From contig DASXDU010000007.1 of NCBI GenBank assembly GCA_036490515.1, forward strand, positions 284,620 to 348,619: 64,000 bases of DNA. Reading direction: 5' to 3'. The notes under the pieces were generated by a model. It searched no databases. It was not told the origin of the DNA and saw only the letters and a list, made by a program, of their open reading frames with translations. Positions within the stretch are counted from its first letter, which is position 1. Every line of letters begins with the position of its first letter. This stretch comes from Palsa-1150 sp036490515 (lineage in GTDB: Bacteria > Myxococcota_A > Polyangia > Polyangiales > Polyangiaceae). This document shows, one piece after another, positions 33,842 to 43,551 of the stretch. A program made the translations under genes and the position numbers.

Positions 33842-35140
33842 ATGGGGAAGATCGACTCCGGCGACACCGCGTGGCTCCTGGTCGCCACGGCGCTCGTGCT
33901 CCTGATGACGCCCGCGCTGGCGCTCTTTTACGGCGGCATGGTCCGCCGCAAGAACGTCCTCTCGACGATCATGCACTCGATGGCGGCGATCCCCATCCTG
34001 AGCGTCACCTGGGCGCTCTACGGGTACTCGCTCGCCTTCGGCCCGACGCACCACGGGCTGATCGGGGGCCTCGAGCTCGCGGGACTCGCGCCCCTCGCGT
34101 CGCAGGTGCACGGCACGGTGCCGGCCCTCGCGTTCGCGGCCTTCCAGATGATGTTCGCGGTCATCACGCCCGCGCTCATCTCCGGCGCCTTCGCCGAGCG
34201 GATGAAGTTCACGGCGTACGTCGCGTTCGTCCTGCTCTGGTCCACGTTCGTCTACGACCCGGTCGCGCACTGGGTGTGGGCCGACGGCGGGTGGCTCCTG
34301 AAGCTCGGCGCGCTCGACTTCGCGGGCGGCACCGTCGTCCACCTCACGGCGGGCGCCTCGGCGCTGGTCTGCGCGATCGTCGTCGGCAAGCGCGCCGGGT
34401 ACCCGCGGCACCGGAGCCTTCCGCACGATCTGACGATGACGCTGACCGGCGCGGGCCTCCTCTGGTTCGGCTGGTTCGGGTTCAACGCGGGGAGCGCCCT
34501 GGCGAGCGGGCAGCTCGCGGCGCTCGCGTTCATGACGACGCACCTCGGTGCGGCGGGCGGCGCCATCGGCTGGCTCGTGGTCGAGTGGCGCCACCGCGGG
34601 AAGCCCACGGCGCTCGGCGTCGCGTCGGGCCTCGTCGCGGGTCTCGTCGCGATCACGCCGGCGGCCGGGTACGTCGCCCCGTGGGCGGCCATCGTCATCG
34701 GCGTCGCGGCGGGAGGCGTCTGCTACGCGGGCGTCCTGCTCAAGGGCCGCTTCGGGTACGACGACACGCTCGACGCGTTCGGCGTGCACGGAGTGGGCGG
34801 GCTCGCGGGGGCGCTGCTCACGGGCGTCTTCGCGCAGAAGGCGCTCAACGACGCGGGCGCGGACGGGGCGCTCTTCGGGGGCGTGCGGCAGCTGGGCATC
34901 CAGGCGCTCGCGTGCGCGGTGACGGGGCTCTACGCGGTTGCGGTGACGTACGGCATCCTGAAGCTCATCGACGCGACGATCGGGCTGCGGGTCGCCGAGG
35001 TCGACGAGCGGGAGGGCCTCGACACGACGCAGCACGGAGAAGAGGCGTACGGCGAGTCCAGCGGCGGCATGAGCCACGCGCGGGAAGAAGAGGCGGAGGC
35101 GCGCGGAGTGCTGGTCGTCAACGAGGGGACCGCGGAGTAG
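33842..35140 (+). CDS. amt: ammonium transporter
   Basis: 432 residues from ATG 33842 with CAGGAGA at 33833-33839. Eleven hydrophobic helices are visible, opening with DTAWLLVATALVLLMTPALA. Family marks: the FYGGMVRRKNVLSTI start region, FAERMKF, VYDPVAHWVW, and the pore His pair in VVHLTAGASAL (near 165) and FGVHGVGGLAG (near 316). It imports ammonium/ammonia across the inner membrane. The C-terminal 45 residues are an acidic cytoplasmic tail (VDEREGLDTTQHGEEAYGES) that differs from the usual GlnK-binding tail. No glnB/glnK lies next to it. Convergent with the nitrilase gene across a GGGCGC repeat. Confidence 0.95.
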   Translation: MGKIDSGDTAWLLVATALVLLMTPALALFYGGMVRRKNVLSTIMHSMAAIPILSVTWALYGYSLAFGPTHHGLIGGLELAGLAPLASQVHGTVPALAFAAFQMMFAVITPALISGAFAERMKFTAYVAFVLLWSTFVYDPVAHWVWADGGWLLKLGALDFAGGTVVHLTAGASALVCAIVVGKRAGYPRHRSLPHDLTMTLTGAGLLWFGWFGFNAGSALASGQLAALAFMTTHLGAAGGAIGWLVVEWRHRGKPTALGVASGLVAGLVAITPAAGYVAPWAAIVIGVAAGGVCYAGVLLKGRFGYDDTLDAFGVHGVGGLAGALLTGVFAQKALNDAGADGALFGGVRQLGIQALACAVTGLYAVAVTYGILKLIDATIGLRVAEVDEREGLDTTQHGEEAYGESSGGMSHAREEEAEARGVLVVNEGTAE

Positions 35141-35146
35141 CTTCGC

Positions 35147-35182
35147 GGGCTCGGGCGCGGGCGCGGGCGCGGGCGCGGGCAC
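35147..35182. repeat. hexamer tandem repeat (GGGCGC-type)
   Basis: Six head-to-tail hexamers: one GGGCTC, four exact GGGCGC and one GGGCAC. They lie between the stop of amt and the stop of the nitrilase gene. Such tracts vary in copy number and may form G-rich structures; there is no T-run beside it, so it is not an obvious terminator. Confidence 0.8.
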
Positions 35183-35203
35183 GGGGCCGAGGGCGAGCGC
35201 TCC

Positions 35204-36004
35204 TCACGCGTACGGGTCGGTCTTGCAGCGCGAGGCGAGGAAGCCCTTTGCCGCGTCGAGGTCGATGTCCGCGACGAGAAGGCCCGCCTGCCCGTACGGC
35301 TGGTACGCGAGGAGCTCTCCCTCCGGTGTCACGACGGCGGACGTGGTCGGGGACCCCTCGGCCGCGTAGTTGACCGAGGCGAACCAGCAGCCGTTCTCCG
35401 CGGCGCGGCAGAGCATCGCCTTCTCGTGGAACGTGTTGCGCGGGTCGGCGAAGCTCGAAGGGCGGAACGCGCCGGGCTCGGCCCACTCGTAGTGCGGGTG
35501 GACGACGAGCTGCGCTCCCCGGCGCGCGGCCCAGCGGACGGTCTCGGGGTAGCGCCATCCCTCGTGGCATAGGACGACGCCGAAGGTGAGGGGACCGACG
35601 CGGAAGACGTGGCGGCCAGTGCCGGCGGCGAAGAACGAGTCCTCCGGCGGCGCCATCTGCACCTTGTCCTGGAAGCCGCATCGCGCCCCGCGGGCGTCGA
35701 GCACGAGGGCCGTGATGAAGACCTTCGAGCCCTCGACGCGCTCGGTGCCGACGACCGCCGCGACCTTCGCCTTCGCGCAGGCCGCCCCGAGCGCGCTCCA
35801 GGCGCGATCGAGGAATGCCGCATCGGGCGGGGGCAGCTGCGTGTGGGGCGTGCGGTAGCCGGGGACGTAGCACTCGGGGAAGACGACCAGGCCGGCGCCG
35901 GCGGCCCCCGCGTCGGCGACGGCGAGCGCGGCGCGCGCGACGGAGTCCTCCGGCGTCACCGGGAAGGGGAGGTTCGCGAGCGCGATGCGGAAGGGAGCTG
36001 GCAT
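35204..36004 (-). CDS. carbon-nitrogen hydrolase (nitrilase family)
   Basis: 266 residues. The catalytic triad of the nitrilase/amidase fold is present: Glu in VVFPECYVPGY (near 44), Lys in FQDKVQMAPPE (near 114) and Cys in VVLCHEGWRYPE (near 145). It would hydrolyse a nitrile or amide, or act as an omega-amidase or N-carbamoyl hydrolase; the substrate cannot be read from the sequence. ATG 36004 is 4 bases after the cupin stop, so the cupin and this gene form an operon. It ends in CKTDPYA. Convergent with amt, next to the hexamer repeat. Nitrogen release next to an ammonium transporter is suggestive but the strands converge. Confidence 0.9.
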   Translation of the reverse strand: MPAPFRIALANLPFPVTPEDSVARAALAVADAGAAGAGLVVFPECYVPGYRTPHTQLPPPDAAFLDRAWSALGAACAKAKVAAVVGTERVEGSKVFITALVLDARGARCGFQDKVQMAPPEDSFFAAGTGRHVFRVGPLTFGVVLCHEGWRYPETVRWAARRGAQLVVHPHYEWAEPGAFRPSSFADPRNTFHEKAMLCRAAENGCWFASVNYAAEGSPTTSAVVTPEGELLAYQPYGQAGLLVADIDLDAAKGFLASRCKTDPYA

Positions 36005-36008
36005 GGGA

Positions 36009-36335
36009 TCAATCCACGATGAAGAGGCGCGCGCCGGTCCCGGTGCGCGAGCGATGCGCGCCGTCCGCGTCGCCGACGACGTAGCCCTGGCCGGCGCGGG
36101 CGACGAAGGAGCGGCCGTCGCGGAGCTCGGTCACGAGCTCGCCCTCGAGCACGAGGACGACGTGGCCCTTCTCGCACCAGTGGTCGGCGACGTAGCCCGG
36201 CGCATACTCGACGATGCGCGTGCGGAGGTCGCCCTGCGCGTGCGTTCGCCACGTGGCGTGGCCGGGAGCGCCGGCGTGCGCCGTCGGGGCGATCGTGTTC
36301 CAGTCGACGGCCTGGAAGGGCGCGGCGAGCTTCAC
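36009..36335 (-). CDS. small cupin with DHWC motif
   Basis: 108 residues from GTG 36335, preceded by GGGGGAG. The single-domain double-stranded beta-helix has GYVADHWCEKGHVVLVLEGE near residues 47-66. The His/Cys/His residues of DHWCxxGH replace the usual cupin HxHxE metal site; proteins of this kind are annotated as DHCW motif cupins. A metal-binding site is likely, the reaction is unknown. It is cotranscribed with the nitrilase gene 4 bases downstream, so a linked role in a small-molecule pathway is possible. Confidence 0.85.
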   Translation of the reverse strand: MKLAAPFQAVDWNTIAPTAHAGAPGHATWRTHAQGDLRTRIVEYAPGYVADHWCEKGHVVLVLEGELVTELRDGRSFVARAGQGYVVGDADGAHRSRTGTGARLFIVD

Positions 36336-36467
36336 GAGAGGCTCCCCCGCCGGACGAGGTCTTTGCGGCGCATGGGCGAAGGGTAGTGCGCGGGCGGGGC
36401 TCTGTCTTCCGGACGCGCGGGGAGCGCGCCGTCGCCATCGCGCAGGCCGACGACCGCGCGCCCGCGC

Positions 36468-38231
36468 TCAGCGCCAGCCCATCTCCCCCCGCAGCGCACG
36501 GATCGGCGGTGACCCGAACGCGAGCACCCGATCGTTGTACGCATGCTCCGCGAACCCCGGCCGCGCCTCGGCCTCGCGGCGGAGCTTCATGAGCTCGCGA
36601 AACCCGTAGAAGTACGTCGAGAGCTGCCCCTGGCTGATGCGCGCGCGCCGCCACTTCTTCACGGCCTCGCCCTCCTCCTGGAAGGCCTCGCCTTCCATGA
36701 GCGCGAGCGCCTCCTTCTCGTCCATCGTGCCGGCGTGGATGGCGTGGTCGAGCACCGTGTTCGTGGCGACCCGCAGGAGCATCTTGAGCTGCTCCAGATG
36801 CACCTTCGGGCCGCCGAAGCCGTACTTCGCCATGAGCCACTCGCCGTAGACGGCCCACCCCTCGACGAACGCGCCGTCGTCGAACACGGCGCGCACGTCG
36901 GACTTGAAGTGGTTCTTGTGCATCAGCTGCAGGTAGTGGCCGGGCATTCCTTCGTGCACGAGGAGGTCCGCCAGCATGCTGCGGTTGTACTCGCGGTACT
37001 GCGAGAGGCGGCGCTCGGCGGGCCAGTCGGCCGGCGGCGGCGAGAGCGCGACGAAGGTGAGGGGGTGCGCCTCGAAGGGGCCGCTCGCCTCGCAGTACGC
37101 GACGGCGAAGCCGCGCTTGTACTCGGGCATCACGATGACCGAGCACGGCTCGACGGGGAGGCTCATGAGGTCGTGCGCTCGCACGAACTCCGTCGCGTCG
37201 GCGAGGAGGCGCTGCGCCTCGGGCACGATGGTCGCGTCGTCGAGCCGGTCCTCGGCGAGCTTGTCGAGGACGGCGCGGATCGCCGCCTTGCGGTCGGCGT
37301 CGGTCGTGGGCTGGGGGCGCGGCCCGGGCATCAGCGTGGGCCAGAGCTCGAGCGCCGTCGCGAGCATCTGCTCCTGCGTCTCGCGCATCGTCGCGCGCGC
37401 GTCGCGTTCGAGCGCGTCGGGATCGAGCGCGGGATCGTCCACCTGGAACCGCAGCGTCTTCGTGAAGCGTTCGCGCCCGGCGCGGAAGTCGCCGTCGCTG
37501 CGCGGGAGGACGACGTCCTCAAGGAACGCCAGCAGGTCCTTCAGCGCCGCGAGCGCGGGCCTGCGCGCCGCCTCGAGGGCGGCGTGCTGCGCGGGGACCT
37601 TCGCGAAGAGCTCCGGCAGGTCGTGGTCGCAGAGGCCCACGAGGCCGCGCACCTGCTCGATCGCCGTCTCGGTGTTGATGTGCGGCGGGCGCCCGAGCCG
37701 CTGCTTCGCGACGGCGACGACGCCCGGAATGCCCTGGAGGCGCCCCTCGAGGCTCTTCATCCTCACCTCGAGCGGCGCGAACTCGCGCGTCACGAGCGGA
37801 TCGAGGCCGTCGCCGATCACGTTTGCGTACGTCCGTGGGACGAGCTCCGCAGGTCTCTGCTCGCGGAGCTCGAACTCCATCCGGTCGAGCGCGTTGCCGA
37901 GCACCGACGCGTCCACGCGCTCGTCCTCGGTGAGCGACGCGGGCGCGAACGAGCGGAGCTCCGCGCGCGAGGCCGCGAGGAAGGAGAGGGTCGACGCGTC
38001 GCCTGCTTCACTCAGGTCGGGCCAGCGCGCGTCGTAGGCGTGCTCGCCGAGCGCGGTCGCCTCGGTGGGGAAGCGCTCCAGGTAGGCGCGGAGGAAGCGG
38101 CCGGTGAAAGCGGCGAAGGAGGTCGTCGGGGAAGGGGGCATCACGGCAGCGGGCGGCGCGGAGGAGGTGGCAGAGCCGCACGCCAGGGGCACCAGCAGGA
38201 GGAACGGCAGGGCGAGGGGGCGGAGGCGCAC
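36468..38231 (-). CDS. DUF885 lipoprotein (putative metallopeptidase)
   Basis: 587 residues. The signal peptide MRLRPLALPFLLLVPLACGS has a lipobox with Cys18. The body is the helical DUF885 domain, with LERFPTEATALGEHAYDARW near 51-70 and the zinc site HEGMPGHYLQ at 426-435 (HExxxxH-type with the Glu at 427). A distal EGWAVYGEWL segment provides the third ligand region. DUF885 proteins resemble M3-type/gluzincin peptidases, but a defined substrate is not known. Being lipidated, this one should act on the cell surface or periplasm. It is divergent from the GH16-like lipoprotein across a 165-base spacer. Confidence 0.88.
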   Translation of the reverse strand: MRLRPLALPFLLLVPLACGSATSSAPPAAVMPPSPTTSFAAFTGRFLRAYLERFPTEATALGEHAYDARWPDLSEAGDASTLSFLAASRAELRSFAPASLTEDERVDASVLGNALDRMEFELREQRPAELVPRTYANVIGDGLDPLVTREFAPLEVRMKSLEGRLQGIPGVVAVAKQRLGRPPHINTETAIEQVRGLVGLCDHDLPELFAKVPAQHAALEAARRPALAALKDLLAFLEDVVLPRSDGDFRAGRERFTKTLRFQVDDPALDPDALERDARATMRETQEQMLATALELWPTLMPGPRPQPTTDADRKAAIRAVLDKLAEDRLDDATIVPEAQRLLADATEFVRAHDLMSLPVEPCSVIVMPEYKRGFAVAYCEASGPFEAHPLTFVALSPPPADWPAERRLSQYREYNRSMLADLLVHEGMPGHYLQLMHKNHFKSDVRAVFDDGAFVEGWAVYGEWLMAKYGFGGPKVHLEQLKMLLRVATNTVLDHAIHAGTMDEKEALALMEGEAFQEEGEAVKKWRRARISQGQLSTYFYGFRELMKLRREAEARPGFAEHAYNDRVLAFGSPPIRALRGEMGWR

Positions 38232-38396
38232 GGGGAGGTCTTACCACCCTCGTTGCCCATCGCGCGGCGCACGAACCGTCCAGCGGTCTGGTCGAATCGT
38301 TCAGTCGCGCGAACAATCCGTCCGGCGCTGGATCCCGAGGGAAGCGGGATTTCGCGGGCAGGAGACGAGGAACGCGCATTGCTCCAGGGGTCGCCC

Positions 38397-39467
38397 ATGA
38401 ATCGGTCGATCGTCGGATGGTTCGTCGCGTTCGGTGCAGTCGCGGGGTGCGGAGCGTCGAGCGGCGGCGCCCCTTCGGGCGCGCCGGGAGCCGACTCCGG
38501 GACGACGCAGCACGACTCCGGCCAGGGCGTGGGCGACGCCGGCGCACCGGCCCCGGAGGGTGGCCACGCGGGACAGGACGCGGGCACGACGCTGGAGGGC
38601 GGGGGCGGCCCGCAGGATGGTGGCGGTACGGCGAAGGAAGGCGGCAGCGGCTCCCCGCCCGCCCCCGCGGCCGCCGCGGGGTACGACGTGCAGACGCTCG
38701 GGCCCGCCGTCACGAGCAGCGTCTGGCGGCCGTTCTCGTTCTTCGGCACGAACCCGGGGAGCGTGGTGACCACGCAGAACGCGGACGGCAGCGTGTCGGT
38801 CGTCGGGGGCGGCGACGACTACGGCGCGCAGCTCAGCACTGCGTCGGCGACCGCCACGGCCCCGTACTTCAGCGGCATGGCCTTCGGCGGCGGGGGGTAC
38901 TTCGAGATCACGATGGCGATCGGCGGGCCCGCGTCGTTCTGGGCGAACGACGTCGAAACCATGGCCGGCGTCACGGCGGGCGATCTCGCGAAGTCGCAGT
39001 GGCCCGGCCAGGCGACCGGCTTCGGCGACTGGATCGAGTGCGACTTCGCCGAGTTCGACACGACCGGCGTCTACGGCTTCGCCATGCACAACTGGTACGG
39101 CGTCGTCGGCTCCGGCGACGGCACGAGCACGCTGAGCTCCGGCTCGCCCGCTTCTCCGCCCGGCGCGGTGTACACGCAGTCCAACCGGTACGGGTTCCTC
39201 TGGGTCCCGGCCACGTCGACGCAGGGCGGGTACGCGAAGTGGTTCTTCAACGACGCCCAGGTCGGCAACACGATCACGTGGAAGCAGTACGATCCTTCGG
39301 CGTCGCCTCCGCCCTCGGAGAGCGACGCGACCGCATATGCCGTCCTCGACACGCGCCACCTCGCGCTGATCCTCGGCGGACCGGGGGTCAACGACGCGGG
39401 CGTCACGAACACCGTCCATGCGGTGTCGGTCTGGCAGGCCTCCGCCTCGAACGATCTCGTGCAGTGA
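38397..39467 (+). CDS. lipoprotein with GH16-like beta-sandwich
   Basis: 356 residues from ATG 38397; MNRSIVGWFVAFGAVAGCGA has a lipobox ending at Cys18. A Gly/Asp/Ala-rich linker (~residues 20-90) leads to a beta-rich domain of about 260 residues with FEITMAIGGPASFWANDVET, WIECDFAEFDTTGVYGFAMH and YGFLWVPATSTQGGYAKWFF. IECDFAE reads as E-x-D-x-x-E, the pattern of the catalytic strand in GH16 laminarinase/concanavalin-like enzymes, and the surrounding strands fit that fold. If real, it would be a surface glucan hydrolase or carbohydrate binder. A strict GH16 call needs a profile search. Divergent from the DUF885 gene. Confidence 0.72.
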   Translation: MNRSIVGWFVAFGAVAGCGASSGGAPSGAPGADSGTTQHDSGQGVGDAGAPAPEGGHAGQDAGTTLEGGGGPQDGGGTAKEGGSGSPPAPAAAAGYDVQTLGPAVTSSVWRPFSFFGTNPGSVVTTQNADGSVSVVGGGDDYGAQLSTASATATAPYFSGMAFGGGGYFEITMAIGGPASFWANDVETMAGVTAGDLAKSQWPGQATGFGDWIECDFAEFDTTGVYGFAMHNWYGVVGSGDGTSTLSSGSPASPPGAVYTQSNRYGFLWVPATSTQGGYAKWFFNDAQVGNTITWKQYDPSASPPPSESDATAYAVLDTRHLALILGGPGVNDAGVTNTVHAVSVWQASASNDLVQ

Positions 39468-39516
39468 GACGAAACGAGCGGCGCTCGGCCTCGAGCGCGG
39501 CGTGCGCCCCCGCCGC

Positions 39517-39888
39517 TCAGGCGAAGAGGTCGATCTGGTTTCCGTCCGGGTCGAGGACGCACGCGTAGCGCTGGCCCCAGAACGCGTCCCATGGGGCCTT
39601 CTTGCTCTCGCCACCGGCCTTCGTGAGCGTGGCGTAGGTCGCGTCGACCTTCTCGCGCGACTCCTGCTTGAAGCAGAGGGTGAGGCCCGAGCCGCGCACC
39701 TTGACGAAGTCGGGCTCGAACGACTGGATGAGCGCGACCGAGTCGAGCAGGAGGCGCACGCCACTCGGCGTCTTCGCCTCGAAGTGCTCGTGCCCGCCCG
39801 CCCGCTCGAACTCGACGCCGAGCAGCTTGTAGAACCGGACGGCCTTGTCGCAATCCGCCGAGACGATGCCGATGGCGTCGAAGCTCAT
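39517..39888 (-). CDS. VOC-family (glyoxalase/bleomycin-resistance fold) protein
   Basis: 123 residues forming one VOC domain: FDAIGIVSADCDKAVRFYKL at the N-terminus, GVRLLLDSV in the middle, and the closing YACVLDPDGNQIDLFA, a hallmark of the family. Metal-binding residues are less clear than in a true glyoxalase I: the second His is replaced near GSGLTLCFKQ. It may bind a small hydrophobic or metal-ligand substrate, or act as a resistance protein. No pathway can be read from the neighbours. Tail to tail with the GH16-like gene. Confidence 0.85.
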   Translation of the reverse strand: MSFDAIGIVSADCDKAVRFYKLLGVEFERAGGHEHFEAKTPSGVRLLLDSVALIQSFEPDFVKVRGSGLTLCFKQESREKVDATYATLTKAGGESKKAPWDAFWGQRYACVLDPDGNQIDLFA

Positions 39889-39937
39889 GGGGCGACGTGT
39901 AGCACGCGGGCCGTGGGCCCCACGCCCCCGCCCGCGC

Positions 39938-40201
39938 TCAGTAGTAGACGTTTCCGCCGTGCCTCGCGCAGCCGCTCCTCACCGCGGTTCGCGTCCACGT
40001 CCCGTCGGCGCACTGCTCCGGGATGCCCGGCGCGGTGACCACGGTCTGCACCCACACGGGGGCGGGGAGGGTCGCCCCGGGGAGCTGCGCACGGGCAGGC
40101 TCCGACGCCGCCTGGCTGTTCGGGTGGAACGCCAGCAGGCAACCGAGACCGGCGGCCGCGACGAGGCCCGCGAGGGCGAGTGCATGCGGAGGCCAGAGCA
40201 T
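39938..40201 (-). CDS. small secreted DUF3761-like protein
   Basis: 87 residues from ATG 40201, with GGAAGG 5 bases upstream. One N-terminal helix (ALALAGLVAAAGLGCLLAFH) acts as a signal or anchor. The C-terminus, CADGTWTRTAVRSGCARHGG, has the C-x-D-G-T-x-(S/T) ... GxCxxHGG layout of DUF3761, a short secreted domain found mostly in bacteria with unknown role. Cysteines 64 and 79 may form a disulfide. The longer open frame extends to 40360, but the signal helix fixes this start. Confidence 0.7.
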   Translation of the reverse strand: MLWPPHALALAGLVAAAGLGCLLAFHPNSQAASEPARAQLPGATLPAPVWVQTVVTAPGIPEQCADGTWTRTAVRSGCARHGGNVYY

Positions 40202-40372
40202 GATGCCTTCCGCCCTCTGCACGGAGGAGACCAACGTGTTTTTGCCCGGAGAACCGCGCTTTTCACGCGTGCGGCCGGGCGTCCTCGGATCACGGGCGAT
40301 CCGGCTCCGGGGGCCCCGCCGAACCACGGCCACGCGTCCCGCGTGACAGGGGCACGCCAAGAGGGGAGCTCG

Positions 40373-41830
40373 TCACGTCCCCGGCTTCGTCGTCGGCACC
40401 GGCGCGTACAGCGACACACCCCGCAGGTTCTCGTCGACACGGAGCGGGTGGCGGATGGACGGGAAGGCGCGCTGCTCGCAGTCGCTTCGCTCGCAGAGGC
40501 GGCACGTCACGCCGACGGGGGTCGCGAGGTGCGCATTCTCGAGGTCCATGCCGTCGGAGTAGACGAGCTCGCGCGCGTGGTCGATGCGGCAGCCGAGGCC
40601 GATGGCCTGGACGGGCTGCTGCGCGTGGTAGCCGCCGGAGTCCTTGTGGATGGTGCGGGCGAGGCAGAAGTACGTCGTGCCGTCGGAGAAGCGCGAGAGC
40701 TGGAGGCGAATGAGGCCGGGCGTCATGAACGCGGTGAAGATGTTCCAGCGCGGGCAGGCGCCGCTGAAGCGCGCGAAGCGGATGCCGCTCGCGCTGAAGC
40801 GCTTGCTGATGTTGCCCGCGAGGTCGATGCGGATCATGTGGAACGGGACGCCCTCGGCCCCCGGGCGGCGCAGGGTCGTCAGGCGATGGCAGACCTGCTC
40901 GAAGCCGACGCGGAACCGGCGGCCCATGACGTCGATGTCGTAGCGCTCCTGGCGGCACGCCTCGAGGAAGGTCCCGTACGGCATGATGACGGCGCCGGCG
41001 AAGTAGTTCGCGAGCGCGACGCGCGAGAGGCCTCGTGACTCGTCGCTCGTCGGGTGGGCGTCGGCGAGGATCTTGTCGAGGCGACTGGCTTGCGTGAGGA
41101 GCGCGATCTGGTGCGCGACCTGGAACGTGCGCGAGCGCGTGGGAAGGAGCTCGCTCAGCGTGAGCACGCGCTTGTCGGCGTCGAACTTCCGCAGGATGCC
41201 ACGCTCGGCCTCGCCACGCGCGATGCGGACGACGATCCCGTGCTGCTTGTCGAGGTAGCGGAGGAGGCCCGGATAGAGATCCTCGGCGTCGAAGCGCGCG
41301 CGGCGCCAGAGCTCCTCGGCCGCCTCCTCGAGCTCGGGGAAGTAGTTCATGTGCTTCTGGATGAGGTCATTGACCTCCTCGGACGGAAGCCGCGAGCGAT
41401 CCACGCCGGCGCTCTCGTCGCCCTCGAGCCGCGAGGCGAGCTCCTCGCTCGCGTCGCGCTGGTACTTGAAGGAGCCGTAGAGGGCGAGGACGGCGCGCGC
41501 GACGTGCGGATGGTTGACGGCGAGGTCGCGGAGATCGGTCGACGTCAGCGGGTAGGCGTCGAAGACGGGATCGGCGAAGGCCTCGAGGAGGTCGCTGACG
41601 ACGCGCGCGTCCTCGTCGGCGCCGAACGCGTGGAGGTCGACGCCGAAGAGCTGCGCGAGCTTGATGAGGAGGGCCGCCGGCAGGGGGCGCCGGTTCGACT
41701 CGATGAGGTTCAGGTAGCTCGGCGAGATGCCCAGGCGCTCGGCCATCTGGACCTGACTGAGGCCTTCGCGCCGCCGGAGCGACCGCACCTTGCCACCCAG
41801 CCGTGGAAGCTCTCGATTTGGTTGGGTCAT
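40373..41830 (-). CDS. XRE regulator with ImmA/IrrE-like and DUF2083 domains (RamB/ScfR-like)
   Basis: 485 residues. An N-terminal helix-turn-helix (residues 15-70: LRRREGLSQVQMAERLGISP and YLNLIESNRRPLP) is followed by an ImmA/IrrE-like M78 domain and a C-terminal DUF2083/XRE-type effector domain with CRLCERSDCEQRAFPSIRHP, a conserved Cys cluster. This is the architecture of short-chain fatty-acyl-CoA regulators (ScfR, RamB). RamB controls acetate and glyoxylate genes in Corynebacterium. Here the gene is divergent from aceB-aceA, separated by a 120-base spacer with AT-rich repeats and a palindrome, so control of the glyoxylate shunt is the natural reading. Whether it activates or represses is unknown. 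Confidence 0.88.
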   Translation of the reverse strand: MTQPNRELPRLGGKVRSLRRREGLSQVQMAERLGISPSYLNLIESNRRPLPAALLIKLAQLFGVDLHAFGADEDARVVSDLLEAFADPVFDAYPLTSTDLRDLAVNHPHVARAVLALYGSFKYQRDASEELASRLEGDESAGVDRSRLPSEEVNDLIQKHMNYFPELEEAAEELWRRARFDAEDLYPGLLRYLDKQHGIVVRIARGEAERGILRKFDADKRVLTLSELLPTRSRTFQVAHQIALLTQASRLDKILADAHPTSDESRGLSRVALANYFAGAVIMPYGTFLEACRQERYDIDVMGRRFRVGFEQVCHRLTTLRRPGAEGVPFHMIRIDLAGNISKRFSASGIRFARFSGACPRWNIFTAFMTPGLIRLQLSRFSDGTTYFCLARTIHKDSGGYHAQQPVQAIGLGCRIDHARELVYSDGMDLENAHLATPVGVTCRLCERSDCEQRAFPSIRHPLRVDENLRGVSLYAPVPTTKPGT

Positions 41831-41834
41831 CGAC

Positions 41835-41944
41835 CTTTACAACATTAACACCTTTACAGCCTGTCATTGACAATACTCAACGTGGCCTTCTTGCCACGTG
41901 CTTTCAATGGCTTGACCACTTTGACGCGCTGCTCAATTGTAAAC
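41835..41944. promoter_or_regulatory. AT-rich repeats in the aceB/regulator spacer
   Basis: CTTTACAAC (41835-41843) and CTTTACAGC (41852-41860) are direct repeats 17 bases apart next to the regulator start, and the reverse-oriented TTGTAAAC lies at 41937-41944 just before aceB. The sequence is much more AT-rich than its surroundings. These may be half-sites for the RamB/ScfR-like regulator. A promoter for each gene must also lie here. Confidence 0.45.
41881..41898. promoter_or_regulatory. palindrome CGTGGC-N6-GCCACG before aceB
   Basis: Perfect 6-base arms around CTTCTT, 53 bases upstream of the aceB ATG, centred in the divergent spacer. The arm spacing fits a dimeric regulator; it could also form a leader hairpin. 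There is no T-run after it. Confidence 0.45.
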
Positions 41945-41950
41945 GACGTG

Positions 41951-43540
<1,590 letters not shown>

Positions 43541-43551
43541 GAGAGACCGCC

